DNA from: Neobacillus muris | GTDB taxonomy: Bacteria; Bacillota; Bacilli; Bacillales; Cytobacillaceae | Assembly (NCBI RefSeq): GCF_943193175.1 | Contig: NZ_CALPDF010000003.1 | Span: forward strand, 1 to 64,000 | Length of the DNA: 64,000 nucleotides | Reading direction: 5' to 3' | Shown: piece by piece, positions 17,186-27,580 of the stretch | How positions within the stretch are numbered: position 1 is the stretch's first letter | How the letters are laid out: every line of letters begins with the position of its first letter | Notes under the pieces: generated by a model | The model's input: the letters and a program-made list of their open reading frames with translations, nothing else | Database searches by the model: none | Told to the model about the DNA's origin: nothing | Made by a program: the position numbers and the translations under genes

Positions 17186-19597
17186 TTATGGCATAAAATC
17201 ATAAGGTGAAACGTTTTCCATTCCGATCATCGGGTCCACCTTCATTAAAGCTTCTTCATATGGAATGGCTTCAAGCTCCGGCTTACTGTCCAATTCTTGA
17301 TTCAAACCAGGAATGGGAATGGCTTCTTGAAGCTTTTCGCATAGGGTGGTCAGTCTTGACATTTCATCTGCCCGTTCCACACCCATCCTCAATGCATCCT
17401 CTTCACCACAAATGATTAACGATTGCCTTGATCGGGTGATCGCTGTATAAATCAAGTTTCTTTGAAGCATTCGATAATAGCTTCTTGTTACCGGCAGCAG
17501 GACGATGGGGAATTCACTGCCTTGTGATTTATGTACCGAACAGCAGTAGGCATGGGTGATTTGGTTTAAATCCTGCCTGGTATACTCCACTTCATTGCCT
17601 TCAAAAGAAATATAAATCAAGTCTTGCTTTTCCGTGTTTTCCTTAGCATAAATAATCGAAATAATTTCCCCGATGTCCCCATTAAACACATTATTTTCGG
17701 GCTGGTTGACGAGCTGAAGCACCTTATCGCCAATCCGGTATTTCACATCGCCATAGGCAATTTCCTTTCTTGTTCCACCAGGATTGGGGTTGAAAATTTC
17801 CTGCAGCAGAACATTTAATCGGTCAATGCCCGCAGGTCCCCGGTACATCGGAGCCAGCACTTGGAAATCCATCGCGGTGAACCCTTTATTCTTGGCGTTA
17901 ATCGCGATTTTTTCAACCACTTGCGCAACCTGTGCCGTGCTGCATTTAATAAACGATCGGTCCGCCTGCTTCATCGCTATATTCGCCGGGAGTCTGCCCT
18001 TCTTAATTTCATGGGCCAGTTCAATGATAGAGGATCCTTCTGCCTGGCGGTAAATGTCTGTTAATCTCACGGTGGGAATTCGTTCCGAACGCAGCAAATC
18101 CTTTAATACCTGACCTGGACCGACAGACGGCAGCTGGTCCTCATCTCCTACGAGTATCACTTGGATATGCTCCGGCAATGCTTTAAACAGCTGGTTAGCC
18201 AGCCAAATATCGAGCATAGATGTTTCGTCAACGATTAAAATTTTTCCTTCAAGCGGACTAGCATCCTCACGGTCAAAATTTTCAGTGCCGTTATATCCAA
18301 GCAGCCGGTGAATGGTGACTGCCGGAAGACCCGTTGACTCACTCATTCTCTTTGCAGCCCTCCCAGTCGGGGCTGCCAATAAAAATGGGAATGGTTCATG
18401 GCTTTTATGGTAATCCTTCAGATCAAGCGAGCAGCCATGCAGCTCTGCATAGAGCTCAACGATCCCTTTAATGACCGTCGTTTTACCTGTACCCGGCCCA
18501 CCTGTCAGAATCAGCATCGGAGACATCAACGCGGTTTGAATGGCTTCCCTCTGGGTTGGCGCATACTGAACACCTAAGCGGTCCTCCAAACTGCCAAGTG
18601 CGAGCAAAAACTCCGACTCAGGAAATTGCTCTTGATACTCCGTTTGGCCTAAGATTCTGCGGATATTCGTGATCAGGCCTTTCTCAGCAAAATATAAGGA
18701 GGGCAGATAAACACGCTGCTCTTCCCCCACTATTTTTCCTTCTTCTTGAAGCTTAATGATTTCTGTTGAAATATCAGAGTAGTCAATCAGATCGCGTTGA
18801 TTTCCTTCGAGCAGCGATTTCACCTGTTCGAGCAAATCCTCCGCATGCATATAGACATGTCCGGTCTGCATACATTCATTTTCTAAAATATATAGACATG
18901 CCGCTTTAATACGGTCAGGATGATTCCCTGAAATCCCCATTTGGTAACCAAGCTCATCCGCCCGGCCAAAACCGATTCCTTCAACATCCTCGACAAGCTG
19001 ATAAGGATTTTTTTGTATGATGCCAAGGGTTTCCTCTTTATAAACTTGGTAGATCCTCATAGAGAGCTGCGGACCAAAGCCATATTGATTTAAAGCAATT
19101 AAGACCTGCTCAAGCCCCTGGTGTTCCAGCAGGGTATCATACAGCAATTTAGCCTTATCTGGAGGGAGTTTTGGAACAGAATCCAGCAGGGATGGCTGAT
19201 TGAGAATTTTTGATATCGCATCTTCCCCGAGGGTTTCCACAATGTTCTCCGCGGTTTTTTTTCCAATCCCCTTGAACATTTCTCCAGACAAATAGGCAAC
19301 GATTCCTTGCTTGGATTGGGGCATGTCTTTACGGAAATGAGTCGCATGAAATTGCAGGCCAAACTTGGGATGCTCCTTAAAATCACCGTAAAAGATATAC
19401 GTCTCTTGTTCGTGAATTTTAGGAAAATAACCTGTGACGACCGCTTCTTTATCCTCGTATGTATGGTTGGTATCGTCCACCCGGATTCTCAGCACTGTAT
19501 ATAGATTCTGTTCATTATGGAATATCGTCACAAATGGACGTCCCTTAATATACGTCCCCTGTTCGGTGAATAAATCAAGCGATTGCTGGTTCTCCAA
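17186..19597 (-). CDS. recD2: ATP-dependent 5'-3' DNA helicase RecD2 (YrrC)
   Basis: The 803-residue RecD-like helicase has an N-terminal extension with helix-hairpin-helix parts (GIGKKTAENIV, GFGRADELGYQ), the Walker A LTGGPGTGKTTVIKG, Walker B VDETSMLD, and the C-terminal motif VHKSQGSEFP with AITRSRQSLIICG. RecD2 acts without RecBC in Firmicutes and supports replication fork progress and repair. The TTG at 19597 has AAGGGAGGGAG upstream; an in-frame TTG 18 bases earlier does not. It follows the TPR gene in the same direction. Confidence 0.94.
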   Translation of the reverse strand: MENQQSLDLFTEQGTYIKGRPFVTIFHNEQNLYTVLRIRVDDTNHTYEDKEAVVTGYFPKIHEQETYIFYGDFKEHPKFGLQFHATHFRKDMPQSKQGIVAYLSGEMFKGIGKKTAENIVETLGEDAISKILNQPSLLDSVPKLPPDKAKLLYDTLLEHQGLEQVLIALNQYGFGPQLSMRIYQVYKEETLGIIQKNPYQLVEDVEGIGFGRADELGYQMGISGNHPDRIKAACLYILENECMQTGHVYMHAEDLLEQVKSLLEGNQRDLIDYSDISTEIIKLQEEGKIVGEEQRVYLPSLYFAEKGLITNIRRILGQTEYQEQFPESEFLLALGSLEDRLGVQYAPTQREAIQTALMSPMLILTGGPGTGKTTVIKGIVELYAELHGCSLDLKDYHKSHEPFPFLLAAPTGRAAKRMSESTGLPAVTIHRLLGYNGTENFDREDASPLEGKILIVDETSMLDIWLANQLFKALPEHIQVILVGDEDQLPSVGPGQVLKDLLRSERIPTVRLTDIYRQAEGSSIIELAHEIKKGRLPANIAMKQADRSFIKCSTAQVAQVVEKIAINAKNKGFTAMDFQVLAPMYRGPAGIDRLNVLLQEIFNPNPGGTRKEIAYGDVKYRIGDKVLQLVNQPENNVFNGDIGEIISIIYAKENTEKQDLIYISFEGNEVEYTRQDLNQITHAYCCSVHKSQGSEFPIVLLPVTRSYYRMLQRNLIYTAITRSRQSLIICGEEDALRMGVERADEMSRLTTLCEKLQEAIPIPGLNQELDSKPELEAIPYEEALMKVDPMIGMENVSPYDFMP

Positions 19598-19629
19598 TCG
19601 ACTCCCTCCCTTCAAAAAAGAAAAACCAT

Positions 19630-20283
19630 TTATAGATTTTCTTCGATTAACTGTTTAGCATGTCCGGCTAACAGATGGTCTGGCTGAATTTCAAGTGCTT
19701 TCGTAAACATTTTAATTGCTTTGCTTGCGTTTTCCTTAAACGCATAGGATACACCCAAATTATAATAGGCATCAGAATGATTCGGCTCGAGCTCCAGGCA
19801 TTTTTCAAATTGCTCCATTGCCTCCTCAAGCAATTCCAACTGCGCCAAGCACAGCCCAAATTGGAAGCGTGCTTCTGCATCTGTTCCGTTTAGTTCAACA
19901 CTTCTTTGAAAGTAAGCAAGGGCAAACTTGCTTTGCTCTAAGTTCATTAAGGTCAGGCCAAGCATAAAGAAATTATCGCTCGTTTCCAGCCCGCGTTTCA
20001 TAGCTTCATCGAACATTTTTTTAGCCTCTTGGAAACGGTCGGCGCTAAAATACAAATTGCCTGCACTGTAATAAGCTGCCGCAGCATTTTCATCAATTTC
20101 GATCGCCCTTTGGTAAAATTTCAGTGCCTTGTCCGTTTCACCCAATTCGGCTAGAACATGGCCAAAATTAATATAAGCCGCAGGGTCATTTGGATTCTCG
20201 TTAATCGCTTCATTGAACGCCTTAGCCGCCTCCTCCAGATTGCCTTCCTGAAGAAATTGTACACCTTTTTGATTATGATCCAT
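19630..20283 (-). CDS. yrrB: TPR-repeat protein YrrB
   Basis: The 217-residue protein is built almost entirely of about six tetratricopeptide repeats, with the typical A-Y-x-N-L/F-G and A-x-x-x-F-x-x-A pattern (for example PAAYINFGHVLAELG and SDAYYNLGVSYAFKE). It is a cytosolic scaffold-type protein; the partner is unknown. B. subtilis YrrB (206 residues) is at the same place between mnmA and recD2. I use the ATG at 20283, with GGAGTGAAACG upstream. Confidence 0.9.
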   Translation of the reverse strand: MDHNQKGVQFLQEGNLEEAAKAFNEAINENPNDPAAYINFGHVLAELGETDKALKFYQRAIEIDENAAAAYYSAGNLYFSADRFQEAKKMFDEAMKRGLETSDNFFMLGLTLMNLEQSKFALAYFQRSVELNGTDAEARFQFGLCLAQLELLEEAMEQFEKCLELEPNHSDAYYNLGVSYAFKENASKAIKMFTKALEIQPDHLLAGHAKQLIEENL

Positions 20284-20319
20284 TTTCGTTTCACTCCATT
20301 CTATAGGGAAGTATATCAT

Positions 20320-20361
20320 ATTTTAAAGGAAAACCCTGACTCCATTCATGGAATCAGGGTT
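20320..20361 (-). terminator. mnmA terminator
   Basis: AACCCTGATTCCA and TGGAGTCAGGGTT form a 13-bp stem with one mismatch on the minus strand, followed by TTCCTTT. It separates mnmA from yrrB. Confidence 0.8.
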
Positions 20362-20366
20362 GAATT

Positions 20367-21491
<1,125 letters not shown>

Positions 21492-21522
21492 TCACCTCAC
21501 TTTTTCTTAGATGGAGTTCTTT

Positions 21523-22665
21523 TTATTTGGTAAGGCGCCGCACAGCCTTCGCTGTCTCTTCTGATGCCTTTAAAATTTCTTCGGTGGTTGTCGTAAAGCC
21601 AAAACTAAAACGAATCGAATTCGTTATTTTCTCTGAATCTTTTCCATACATGGCTACCAGCACATGGGAAGGTTCGATGGAGCCAGCTGTACAGGCGGAC
21701 CCGCTGGAAACCGCAATGCCTGCTAAATCCAAATTCACCAGCATGGCTTCGACATTCGTTCCCGGAAAGCTTAAGTTTAATACATGCGGCAGGGAATTTT
21801 CAAGAAATCCGTTTACGTGGAACGCTATATCCTGTCTCTTGAGTTCTTTAATGAACATTTCCTTATATCCGTTAAACTTTTGCCGTTTAGTGCCAAGTTC
21901 TTTCACTGCGATTAATACGGCTTCATGGAAACCAGCAATGGACGCCACATTTTCCGTACCAGCCCGGCGCTTTCGTTCTTGCTCACCGCCGAACATCCGC
22001 GGAGCTATTTTAATATCAGAGCGAACATAGAGAAACCCGATTCCTTTTGGCCCGTTAATTTTATGGGCCGAAACAGACAATAAGTCTATCAAGCATTCAT
22101 TCACATCTATTTTTTCCACACCATAAGCTTGAACAGCATCCGTATGGAATTTCGCAGGATGTTCCTTTAGCACTTGCCCAATTTCTTTGATAGGCTGAAT
22201 GGTCCCAACCTCATTGTTTCCGTACATGACTGATACGAGGATGGTGTCATCTCTTAAGGCATCCTTTAAGTCTTGAATAGAGATTCTCCCTGTCTCATCT
22301 ACAGGTAAATAGGTGACTTCAAAGCCCATTTTTTCTAATTTATTGCAGGCATGGAGAACGGCATGGTGTTCGATTTGTGTGGTAATGATGTGTTTGCCGT
22401 TCTGCCGATAACTCTCAGCCGCACCAAATAACGCCATGTTGTCCGCTTCTGTTCCGCCGCTTGTAAAAATAATCTCGTTTTCCTTTGCACCAATACTCTC
22501 AGCCATTGCCGCACGGGCCAAATCAATATAATGGCGTGCTTCTCTCCCAAACGAGTGGATACTGGAGGGATTGCCAAAAGTGGTATTCATGACCTCCAGC
22601 ATTTTTTCAATGACCTGCGGGCGCATCGGCGAAGTTGCCGCATGGTCAAGATAGATTCGATCCAT
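21523..22665 (-). CDS. iscS: Cysteine desulfurase (YrvO, IscS-like)
   Basis: The 380-residue PLP enzyme begins MDRIYLDHAATSPMR and contains HTDAVQAYG, the PLP lysine in SAHKINGPKG and the active-site cysteine in SSGSACTAG. It releases sulfur from cysteine as a persulfide. The location between cymR and mnmA marks it as the YrvO type that serves tRNA thiolation. The ATG at 22665 follows GAAGGTG; the upstream TTG-initiated extension of 7 residues contains that site. A second nifS-type gene that B. subtilis has beside niaR is absent from this window. Confidence 0.94.
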   Translation of the reverse strand: MDRIYLDHAATSPMRPQVIEKMLEVMNTTFGNPSSIHSFGREARHYIDLARAAMAESIGAKENEIIFTSGGTEADNMALFGAAESYRQNGKHIITTQIEHHAVLHACNKLEKMGFEVTYLPVDETGRISIQDLKDALRDDTILVSVMYGNNEVGTIQPIKEIGQVLKEHPAKFHTDAVQAYGVEKIDVNECLIDLLSVSAHKINGPKGIGFLYVRSDIKIAPRMFGGEQERKRRAGTENVASIAGFHEAVLIAVKELGTKRQKFNGYKEMFIKELKRQDIAFHVNGFLENSLPHVLNLSFPGTNVEAMLVNLDLAGIAVSSGSACTAGSIEPSHVLVAMYGKDSEKITNSIRFSFGFTTTTEEILKASEETAKAVRRLTK

Positions 22666-22710
22666 TGTTACACCTTCATTCAACAAAATTCACTATTACC
22701 ATTTTTTACA

Positions 22711-23130
22711 TTAAATATAAAACATATAACCTTCTGGCTCAGAATCCGTACTGTGGCTGGCTAAATCCTCAAGCGATGTATTTTCCAATACATTCTTAAT
22801 CGCATCCCGAATCCGAATCCAAAGCTCCTGCTGTGCAGGGTTTTCTTCTTCGATTCCTTCCACAATGATAATCGGTCCTTCCAGAACCCGAATGACATCC
22901 CCAGCAGTGATTTTGGATGGTTCATCCGCCAGTATATAGCCGCCGTAAGCACCCCTGATGCTTTTCACTAATCCGGCATTTCTCAGCGGTGCGATTAATT
23001 GCTCAAGATAATGCTCCGACAAGTTATTAGCTTGGGCTATTGCCTTTAAGGAAGTGGGCCCTTCCCCAAAATTCTTGGCAAGTTCAATCATAATCGTCAG
23101 CCCATAACGGCCCTTTGTAGATATTTTCAA
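22711..23130 (-). CDS. cymR: Cysteine metabolism repressor CymR (Rrf2 family)
   Basis: The 139-residue Rrf2-type regulator starts LKISTKGRYGLTIMIELAK (the Leu is the TTG start), has the winged-helix segment LSEHYLEQLIAPLRNAGLV and ends EGYMFYI, exactly as in B. subtilis CymR. It lacks the three-cysteine cluster of IscR, so it does not bind Fe-S. CymR with CysK represses cysteine uptake and synthesis genes. The TTG at 23130 is chosen because GAGGTG lies just upstream. It heads the iscS-mnmA cluster and is divergent from rarA. Confidence 0.95.
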   Translation of the reverse strand: MKISTKGRYGLTIMIELAKNFGEGPTSLKAIAQANNLSEHYLEQLIAPLRNAGLVKSIRGAYGGYILADEPSKITAGDVIRVLEGPIIIVEGIEEENPAQQELWIRIRDAIKNVLENTSLEDLASHSTDSEPEGYMFYI

Positions 23131-23198
23131 TACGTGCACCTCATTTCATATATATAATAAAAGCTTTGATATCCTTAGTAATTTGATAGGCATTAAGA

Positions 23199-23204
23199 AT
23201 TATA
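23199..23204 (-). promoter_or_regulatory. Possible extended -10 of the cymR operon
   Basis: The minus strand reads ATATGATATAATTC, an extended -10 (TG, one base, TATAAT). No good -35 is seen. The predicted leader would be about 65 bases. It is a candidate only. Confidence 0.35.
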
Positions 23205-23290
23205 TCATATTCTTCCCTAATATGCTTTTTGCTAAAGAAATGGTATTGTAGAATTAAGTTATTTTCTTATAAAATTTGGAGAGATGCATG

Positions 23291-24559
23291 ATGCAGCAAA
23301 AACCATTAGCTTACCGGATGCGGCCAAGAACCATTGAAGAAGTCGCCGGCCAGCAGCACCTTGTTGGCGAGGGGAAAATTATCGCCAGAATGGTTAAAGC
23401 GAAACAGCTGACCTCGATGATATTATATGGGCCGCCCGGCATTGGAAAAACCTCCATTGCCAGTGCCATTGCCGGCAGCACAAAGTATGCGTTCCGGACG
23501 TTGAACGCGGTTACCAATAATAAAAAAGACATGGAGATTGTGGCCGCCGAGGCGAAAATGTCGGGGAAAGTGATCCTGCTCCTTGATGAGGTCCACCGGT
23601 TAGATAAAGCCAAACAGGATTTTCTCTTGCCCTATTTAGAAAACGGCATGATTGTGTTGATTGGGGCAACAACGAGCAACCCGTATCACGCGATTAATCC
23701 TGCCATCCGCAGCCGCTGTCAGATTTTTGAATTAAAGCCCTTGTCGCCAGATGACGTGAAAACCGTTTTGCTCCGGGCCCTTCAAGACGAGGAGCGCGGT
23801 TATGGAAAGCTACATGTCGAGGTGTCCAACGAAGCATTGGAACATTTTGCCCAGGGCTCAAATGGAGATGTTCGAAGCTCGTTAAATGCGTTAGAGTTAG
23901 CAATTCTTTCTACGGATCCGGATGAACAGAATGTCATCCACATCAACGTCCAGACTGCCGAGGAATGTTTGCAAAAGAAAAGCATTTCTGCAGATAAAGA
24001 TGGTGATGCCCATTATGATGTCATTTCTGCCTTTCAAAAATCAATCCGCGGCAGTGACGTGGATGCTGCCCTCCATTATCTGGGCCGCTTGATCGAGGCG
24101 GGTGACCTTGTCAGCATCAGCCGCCGCTTGATCGTCATAGCCTATGAAGATATCGGCCTAGCGAATCCGCAAGCCGGGGCCCGGACATTAGCAGCGATTG
24201 AAACAGCAGAACGGCTTGGGTTTCCTGAAGCCAGGATACCTTTGGCCAACGCCGTTATTGAGCTGTGTTTATCGCCCAAATCCAATTCGGCGATTATGGC
24301 AATCGATGCAGCGCTCAGTGATATTCAAAAAGGAATTGGCGGCGAAGTTCCGGATCATTTGAAGGATGCCCACTTTAAAGGCGCTAAAGAGCTTGGCAGA
24401 GGAATTGACTATAAATACCCCCACAACTATGAAAACGGCTGGGTCAAGCAGCAATACTTGCCCGACAGAATTAAACATAAGCAATATTACGAGCCTAAAA
24501 AAACCGGTAAATTTGAGCAGGCGCTTGCAACCGTCTATGAACGGCTTTCACGCAAATAG
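23291..24559 (+). CDS. rarA: Replication-associated AAA+ ATPase RarA (MgsA, YrvN)
   Basis: The 422-residue clamp-loader-like protein starts PLAYRMRPRTIEEVAGQQHL, then Walker A GPPGIGKTS, Walker B LLDEVHR, the sensor region GATTSNPYHA and the C-terminal MgsA domain ending YPHNYENGWV and QYYEPK. RarA acts at stalled replication forks with SSB. Two adjacent ATGs (23288 and 23291) are possible; the second is better spaced from GGAGAG. It is on the plus strand, divergent from cymR. Confidence 0.94.
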   Translation: MQQKPLAYRMRPRTIEEVAGQQHLVGEGKIIARMVKAKQLTSMILYGPPGIGKTSIASAIAGSTKYAFRTLNAVTNNKKDMEIVAAEAKMSGKVILLLDEVHRLDKAKQDFLLPYLENGMIVLIGATTSNPYHAINPAIRSRCQIFELKPLSPDDVKTVLLRALQDEERGYGKLHVEVSNEALEHFAQGSNGDVRSSLNALELAILSTDPDEQNVIHINVQTAEECLQKKSISADKDGDAHYDVISAFQKSIRGSDVDAALHYLGRLIEAGDLVSISRRLIVIAYEDIGLANPQAGARTLAAIETAERLGFPEARIPLANAVIELCLSPKSNSAIMAIDAALSDIQKGIGGEVPDHLKDAHFKGAKELGRGIDYKYPHNYENGWVKQQYLPDRIKHKQYYEPKKTGKFEQALATVYERLSRK

Positions 24560-24562
24560 AAA

Positions 24563-24594
24563 GGTGTCAGAGATTAGTTCCTGACACCCTTCTT
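24563..24594. terminator. Shared terminator between rarA and the ABC permease gene
   Basis: GGTGTCAG and CTGACACC form an 8-bp stem between two convergent genes. Weak T-rich runs lie on both sides, so it may serve both. Confidence 0.6.
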
Positions 24595-24598
24595 ATTG

Positions 24599-25549
24599 TT
24601 ATGCGGCCACATCCCGTTTTTTGAAAACATAGAAGGATAAAAATAGAAATACGGCAAAATAGAACAACAGCATCAAAATGGAGAATGGCATCGTCATGCC
24701 TTCCAACATCGGGGTTCCTTCTATGTATTGCATTAAATCGGTGTTAGCAAACAAAATATATTTGGCCCAGCTGAATTTTAGGGCCAGCAGGCTGGTAAAT
24801 TGTTCTCCGGTAAACAATAAAAATAACGATAAGCCGATAGCCAGTGAGCTGTTTCGGAATACAGTGGAAATCATAAAGGCCATTGTCACCAGCATCACCA
24901 TACTAATGGAGCTCAAGCCATAGTAAATGAATAAATGGATCACGATATTTTGCTCGGTTACCCGGCCGTTATCATAGTTCAAATATGGCTGAGGATGATC
25001 TGGAAAGCCGAATAAAATCGCTCCTAAAATACTGGAGAACACAAACAAAATTCCAATCATGAATAGCGCATATAATAAAACCGTTACGTATTTTGACAAT
25101 AAAATTTTCATTCGATTGATGGGCCGTATCAGCAATAGCTTGATCGTCCCCCAGCTAAATTCACTGGCAACGATACCTGCTGCTACAATAATGGTAAATA
25201 ATCCTGCGAGGGTAATCAGTGTAGAAGCATCTTTAACAAAAGTCCATACATTATATTTTTCTCTCGCCGGGATATGGTGTTCAATCCGGTACTCATTAAT
25301 CGCTATTTGTTTTTTATAATAATCTCTTTCAATTTTTGATTGGCTCTGACGCATCTGGCCATCGAGCGCCGTATTTTCTTCTTTAAGGGTCTGTTCCCAA
25401 TTGGCATCGACTGAACCATTATTGGTGTTCTCCTGTGATTTATAAAACAGCGCTATGGTGCTGGTTATTATGATCAATAGGGCAATCATGACATACGTCC
25501 CGGGGCGTTTAAATATTTTCATCCATTCATTTTTGATTAAATTAACCAC
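24599..25549 (-). CDS. ABC-2 type transporter permease
   Basis: The 316-residue membrane protein has an N-terminal membrane segment after MVNLIKNEWMKIFKRPGTY, an extracellular charged loop (about 45-105), then five more hydrophobic segments, ending FYVFKKRDVA. The KNEW...K..KRP start is typical of bacitracin- or lantibiotic-type ABC-2 permeases such as BcrB, YxlG and NatB. Its start overlaps the end of the ATPase gene by 8 bases, so translation is coupled. The substrate is not evident. The pair is not at this place in B. subtilis. Confidence 0.88.
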   Translation of the reverse strand: MVNLIKNEWMKIFKRPGTYVMIALLIIITSTIALFYKSQENTNNGSVDANWEQTLKEENTALDGQMRQSQSKIERDYYKKQIAINEYRIEHHIPAREKYNVWTFVKDASTLITLAGLFTIIVAAGIVASEFSWGTIKLLLIRPINRMKILLSKYVTVLLYALFMIGILFVFSSILGAILFGFPDHPQPYLNYDNGRVTEQNIVIHLFIYYGLSSISMVMLVTMAFMISTVFRNSSLAIGLSLFLLFTGEQFTSLLALKFSWAKYILFANTDLMQYIEGTPMLEGMTMPFSILMLLFYFAVFLFLSFYVFKKRDVAA

Positions 25550-26468
25550 GGATCGCGCCCTCCTTTTCTCCTGTTACTTCAAGGAAACGGTCCTCTAACG
25601 TTTTGCCCGATTCTTTTATGCCGAAAATTTGGAAGCCTTCCTCAACTAATATTTTTACCAGGCCCGGAATCTCTAGTTTCCTAAGCTCAATCGTGACCCC
25701 GTCTCTGTAAGAAGTGATTCTTGCTTCAGGATAATGGTTTTGCAAGACAGCTAATGCCTGCTTGCTTGGTATCACTTCCAATTCGAAGGCTGTCCCGCTC
25801 CCCTGGATAAATTCCTTAATTTGCTGAACATCGACCAGCCGGCCATCCTGAATAATGCCGATACGGTCACACATCATTTCCATTTCAGAAAGCAAATGGC
25901 TCGAAACAATAACCGCCATGTTTTTTTCACGGGCGAGGCGGCGGACATAATCGCGAATTTCTCTGATTCCTGCCGGATCGAGGCCATTTGTCGGCTCGTC
26001 AAGGATTAATACCTGTGGATCATGCAACAGGCACTGGGCTAATCCTAACCGCTGCCTCATACCAAGGGAATAGGTTTTGACTTTGTCGTTGATTCGGTCG
26101 GTTAATCCAACAAGTTCTATGATTTCCGCAATTTTCTCTTTTGTGATGCCGGTTGTCATTCTGGCGTAATGAATCAGGTTTTGATACCCGGTTAAAAACT
26201 TATACATTTCCGGGTTTTCTACGATGGCCCCGATGTGTCTGACGGCCTCCTCAAAATCTGTTTTAATGCTCGCCCCGCCAATTAGGATGTCACCTTTGGT
26301 CATATCCATTAAGCCAACGATCATTCGGATGGTTGTGGTTTTTCCAGCACCATTTGGCCCCAAAAATCCAAATACTTCTCCTTTATTTACTTGAAAGCTA
26401 ATATCGTCAATGATGGTTCTGCCTTTTATCACTTTGGTTACATTCTTAAGTTCGACAATTTGTTCCAA
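25542..26468 (-). CDS. ABC transporter ATP-binding protein (BcrA/YxlF type)
   Basis: The 308-residue ATPase has Walker A GPNGAGKTTTIRM, signature LGMRQRLGLAQ, Walker B VLILDEPTNGLDP and switch His in VIVSSHLLSE. The C-terminal 80 residues form the domain found in DrrA/BcrA-type exporters. It pairs with the permease encoded directly downstream. Together they may extrude a hydrophobic peptide or ion; bacitracin-type resistance is possible but not shown. Confidence 0.92.
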   Translation of the reverse strand: MEQIVELKNVTKVIKGRTIIDDISFQVNKGEVFGFLGPNGAGKTTTIRMIVGLMDMTKGDILIGGASIKTDFEEAVRHIGAIVENPEMYKFLTGYQNLIHYARMTTGITKEKIAEIIELVGLTDRINDKVKTYSLGMRQRLGLAQCLLHDPQVLILDEPTNGLDPAGIREIRDYVRRLAREKNMAVIVSSHLLSEMEMMCDRIGIIQDGRLVDVQQIKEFIQGSGTAFELEVIPSKQALAVLQNHYPEARITSYRDGVTIELRKLEIPGLVKILVEEGFQIFGIKESGKTLEDRFLEVTGEKEGAIRG

Positions 26469-26574
26469 AACAGGTCTCCTCTCTTCACCAAATATCCTCT
26501 TTTTAGTTTACCTTAACAGATGACATCCTTCAGGCGAATTTTACAAAAAAATTACCAAAACTTTCATAGACGCT

Positions 26575-26603
26575 TTGATATTGTTTGCATATTTTTATAT
26601 ACA
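26575..26603 (+). promoter_or_regulatory. Candidate promoter of the NERD gene
   Basis: TTGATA (26575-26580) and TATACA (26598-26603) are separated by 17 bp and lie about 30 bases before the start at 26634. Confidence 0.5.
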
Positions 26604-26633
26604 ATGAAGGTAGCCTATGAAAGGATGTGGAAA

Positions 26634-27548
26634 ATGGAGCTGTATAAAACCCGAACCGAGTCAACGGAATTAAAAAAAATGAGAATCTTATACAAGAGAA
26701 TGGCTTTGACACCAGAGGAAAAGAAAACGTATTTGTTTCTCGAAAAAGGCTATGAAGGCGAATTACTGTTTGACAAGTTAACGGAAAAGCTTCAATGTGA
26801 TGTGTATGTATTAAACGATTTATGCCTCAAGTATCATAACTCCTATTTTCAAATCGACACCTTACTTATCTTCCAAAAAAGTTTATTTCCGATTGAAATA
26901 AAAAATTATGAGGGTGATTGCTGCTACTCACCGGATAAGGATGCCTTTAAGATGTTGCCTGACACGGATATAAAAAATCCTCTGGACCAGCTAAAACGCT
27001 GCATGTCTTTATTCCGCCCTTTACTTCAAGGTCTAGGTGTGCAATTGCCGCTTGATGGTTATGTTGTTTTTGTTAATCCCCATTTTACCCTGTATCAAGG
27101 GCCCTTACACAAGCCGATTATTTATCCAACGCAGCTTGATAGTTTTTTGAATAGGTTAAATCGGATCCCTTCTAAGCTGGGCAGCCAGCACAAGCGGTTA
27201 GCGGACCAGTTGGTGGCATTACACCAAAAGGAAACTCCTTTCACCAGCTTGCCTGCCTATCGTTATGATCAGCAGAAAAAAGGGCTTTGTTGCAATAGAT
27301 GTGATTCGTTTATGTTAACGGTTGGGGAGCAGGAAATAATATGTGATGTTTGCGGGGAGCATGAGGCAATTGAGACGGCTGTGGTCCGCAGCGTGGAGGA
27401 ACTAAAGCTTTTGTTTCCGGAGATGAGGATTACAACTAATCTTGTTCATGAATGGTGTGCGGTTATTCCGTCGAAAAAGATGATTAGAAGATTCCTTTTA
27501 CAACACTATAAAGCCATCGGGTATGGCAGGTGGTTATATTTTGAATGA
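26634..27548 (+). CDS. NERD domain protein with a C-terminal zinc ribbon
   Basis: The 304-residue protein has a nuclease-related (NERD) domain at about residues 35-150, with GYEGELLFD, the FQIDTLLI Asp and the FPIEIKNYEGD motif (E-x-K) that form a restriction-endonuclease-like site. Near residues 220-245 two CxxC knuckles (CCNRCDSF and CDVCGEHE) make a zinc ribbon. NERD proteins are predicted DNA-processing enzymes; some occur near defence genes, but there is no other defence gene here. The ATG at 26634 follows AAAGGATG. It is alone on plus, with the 52-bp repeat array just downstream. Confidence 0.85.
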   Translation: MELYKTRTESTELKKMRILYKRMALTPEEKKTYLFLEKGYEGELLFDKLTEKLQCDVYVLNDLCLKYHNSYFQIDTLLIFQKSLFPIEIKNYEGDCCYSPDKDAFKMLPDTDIKNPLDQLKRCMSLFRPLLQGLGVQLPLDGYVVFVNPHFTLYQGPLHKPIIYPTQLDSFLNRLNRIPSKLGSQHKRLADQLVALHQKETPFTSLPAYRYDQQKKGLCCNRCDSFMLTVGEQEIICDVCGEHEAIETAVVRSVEELKLLFPEMRITTNLVHEWCAVIPSKKMIRRFLLQHYKAIGYGRWLYFE

Positions 27549-27580
27549 GAAGACTTAACTGAAGCTTTTTAATAAGAATA

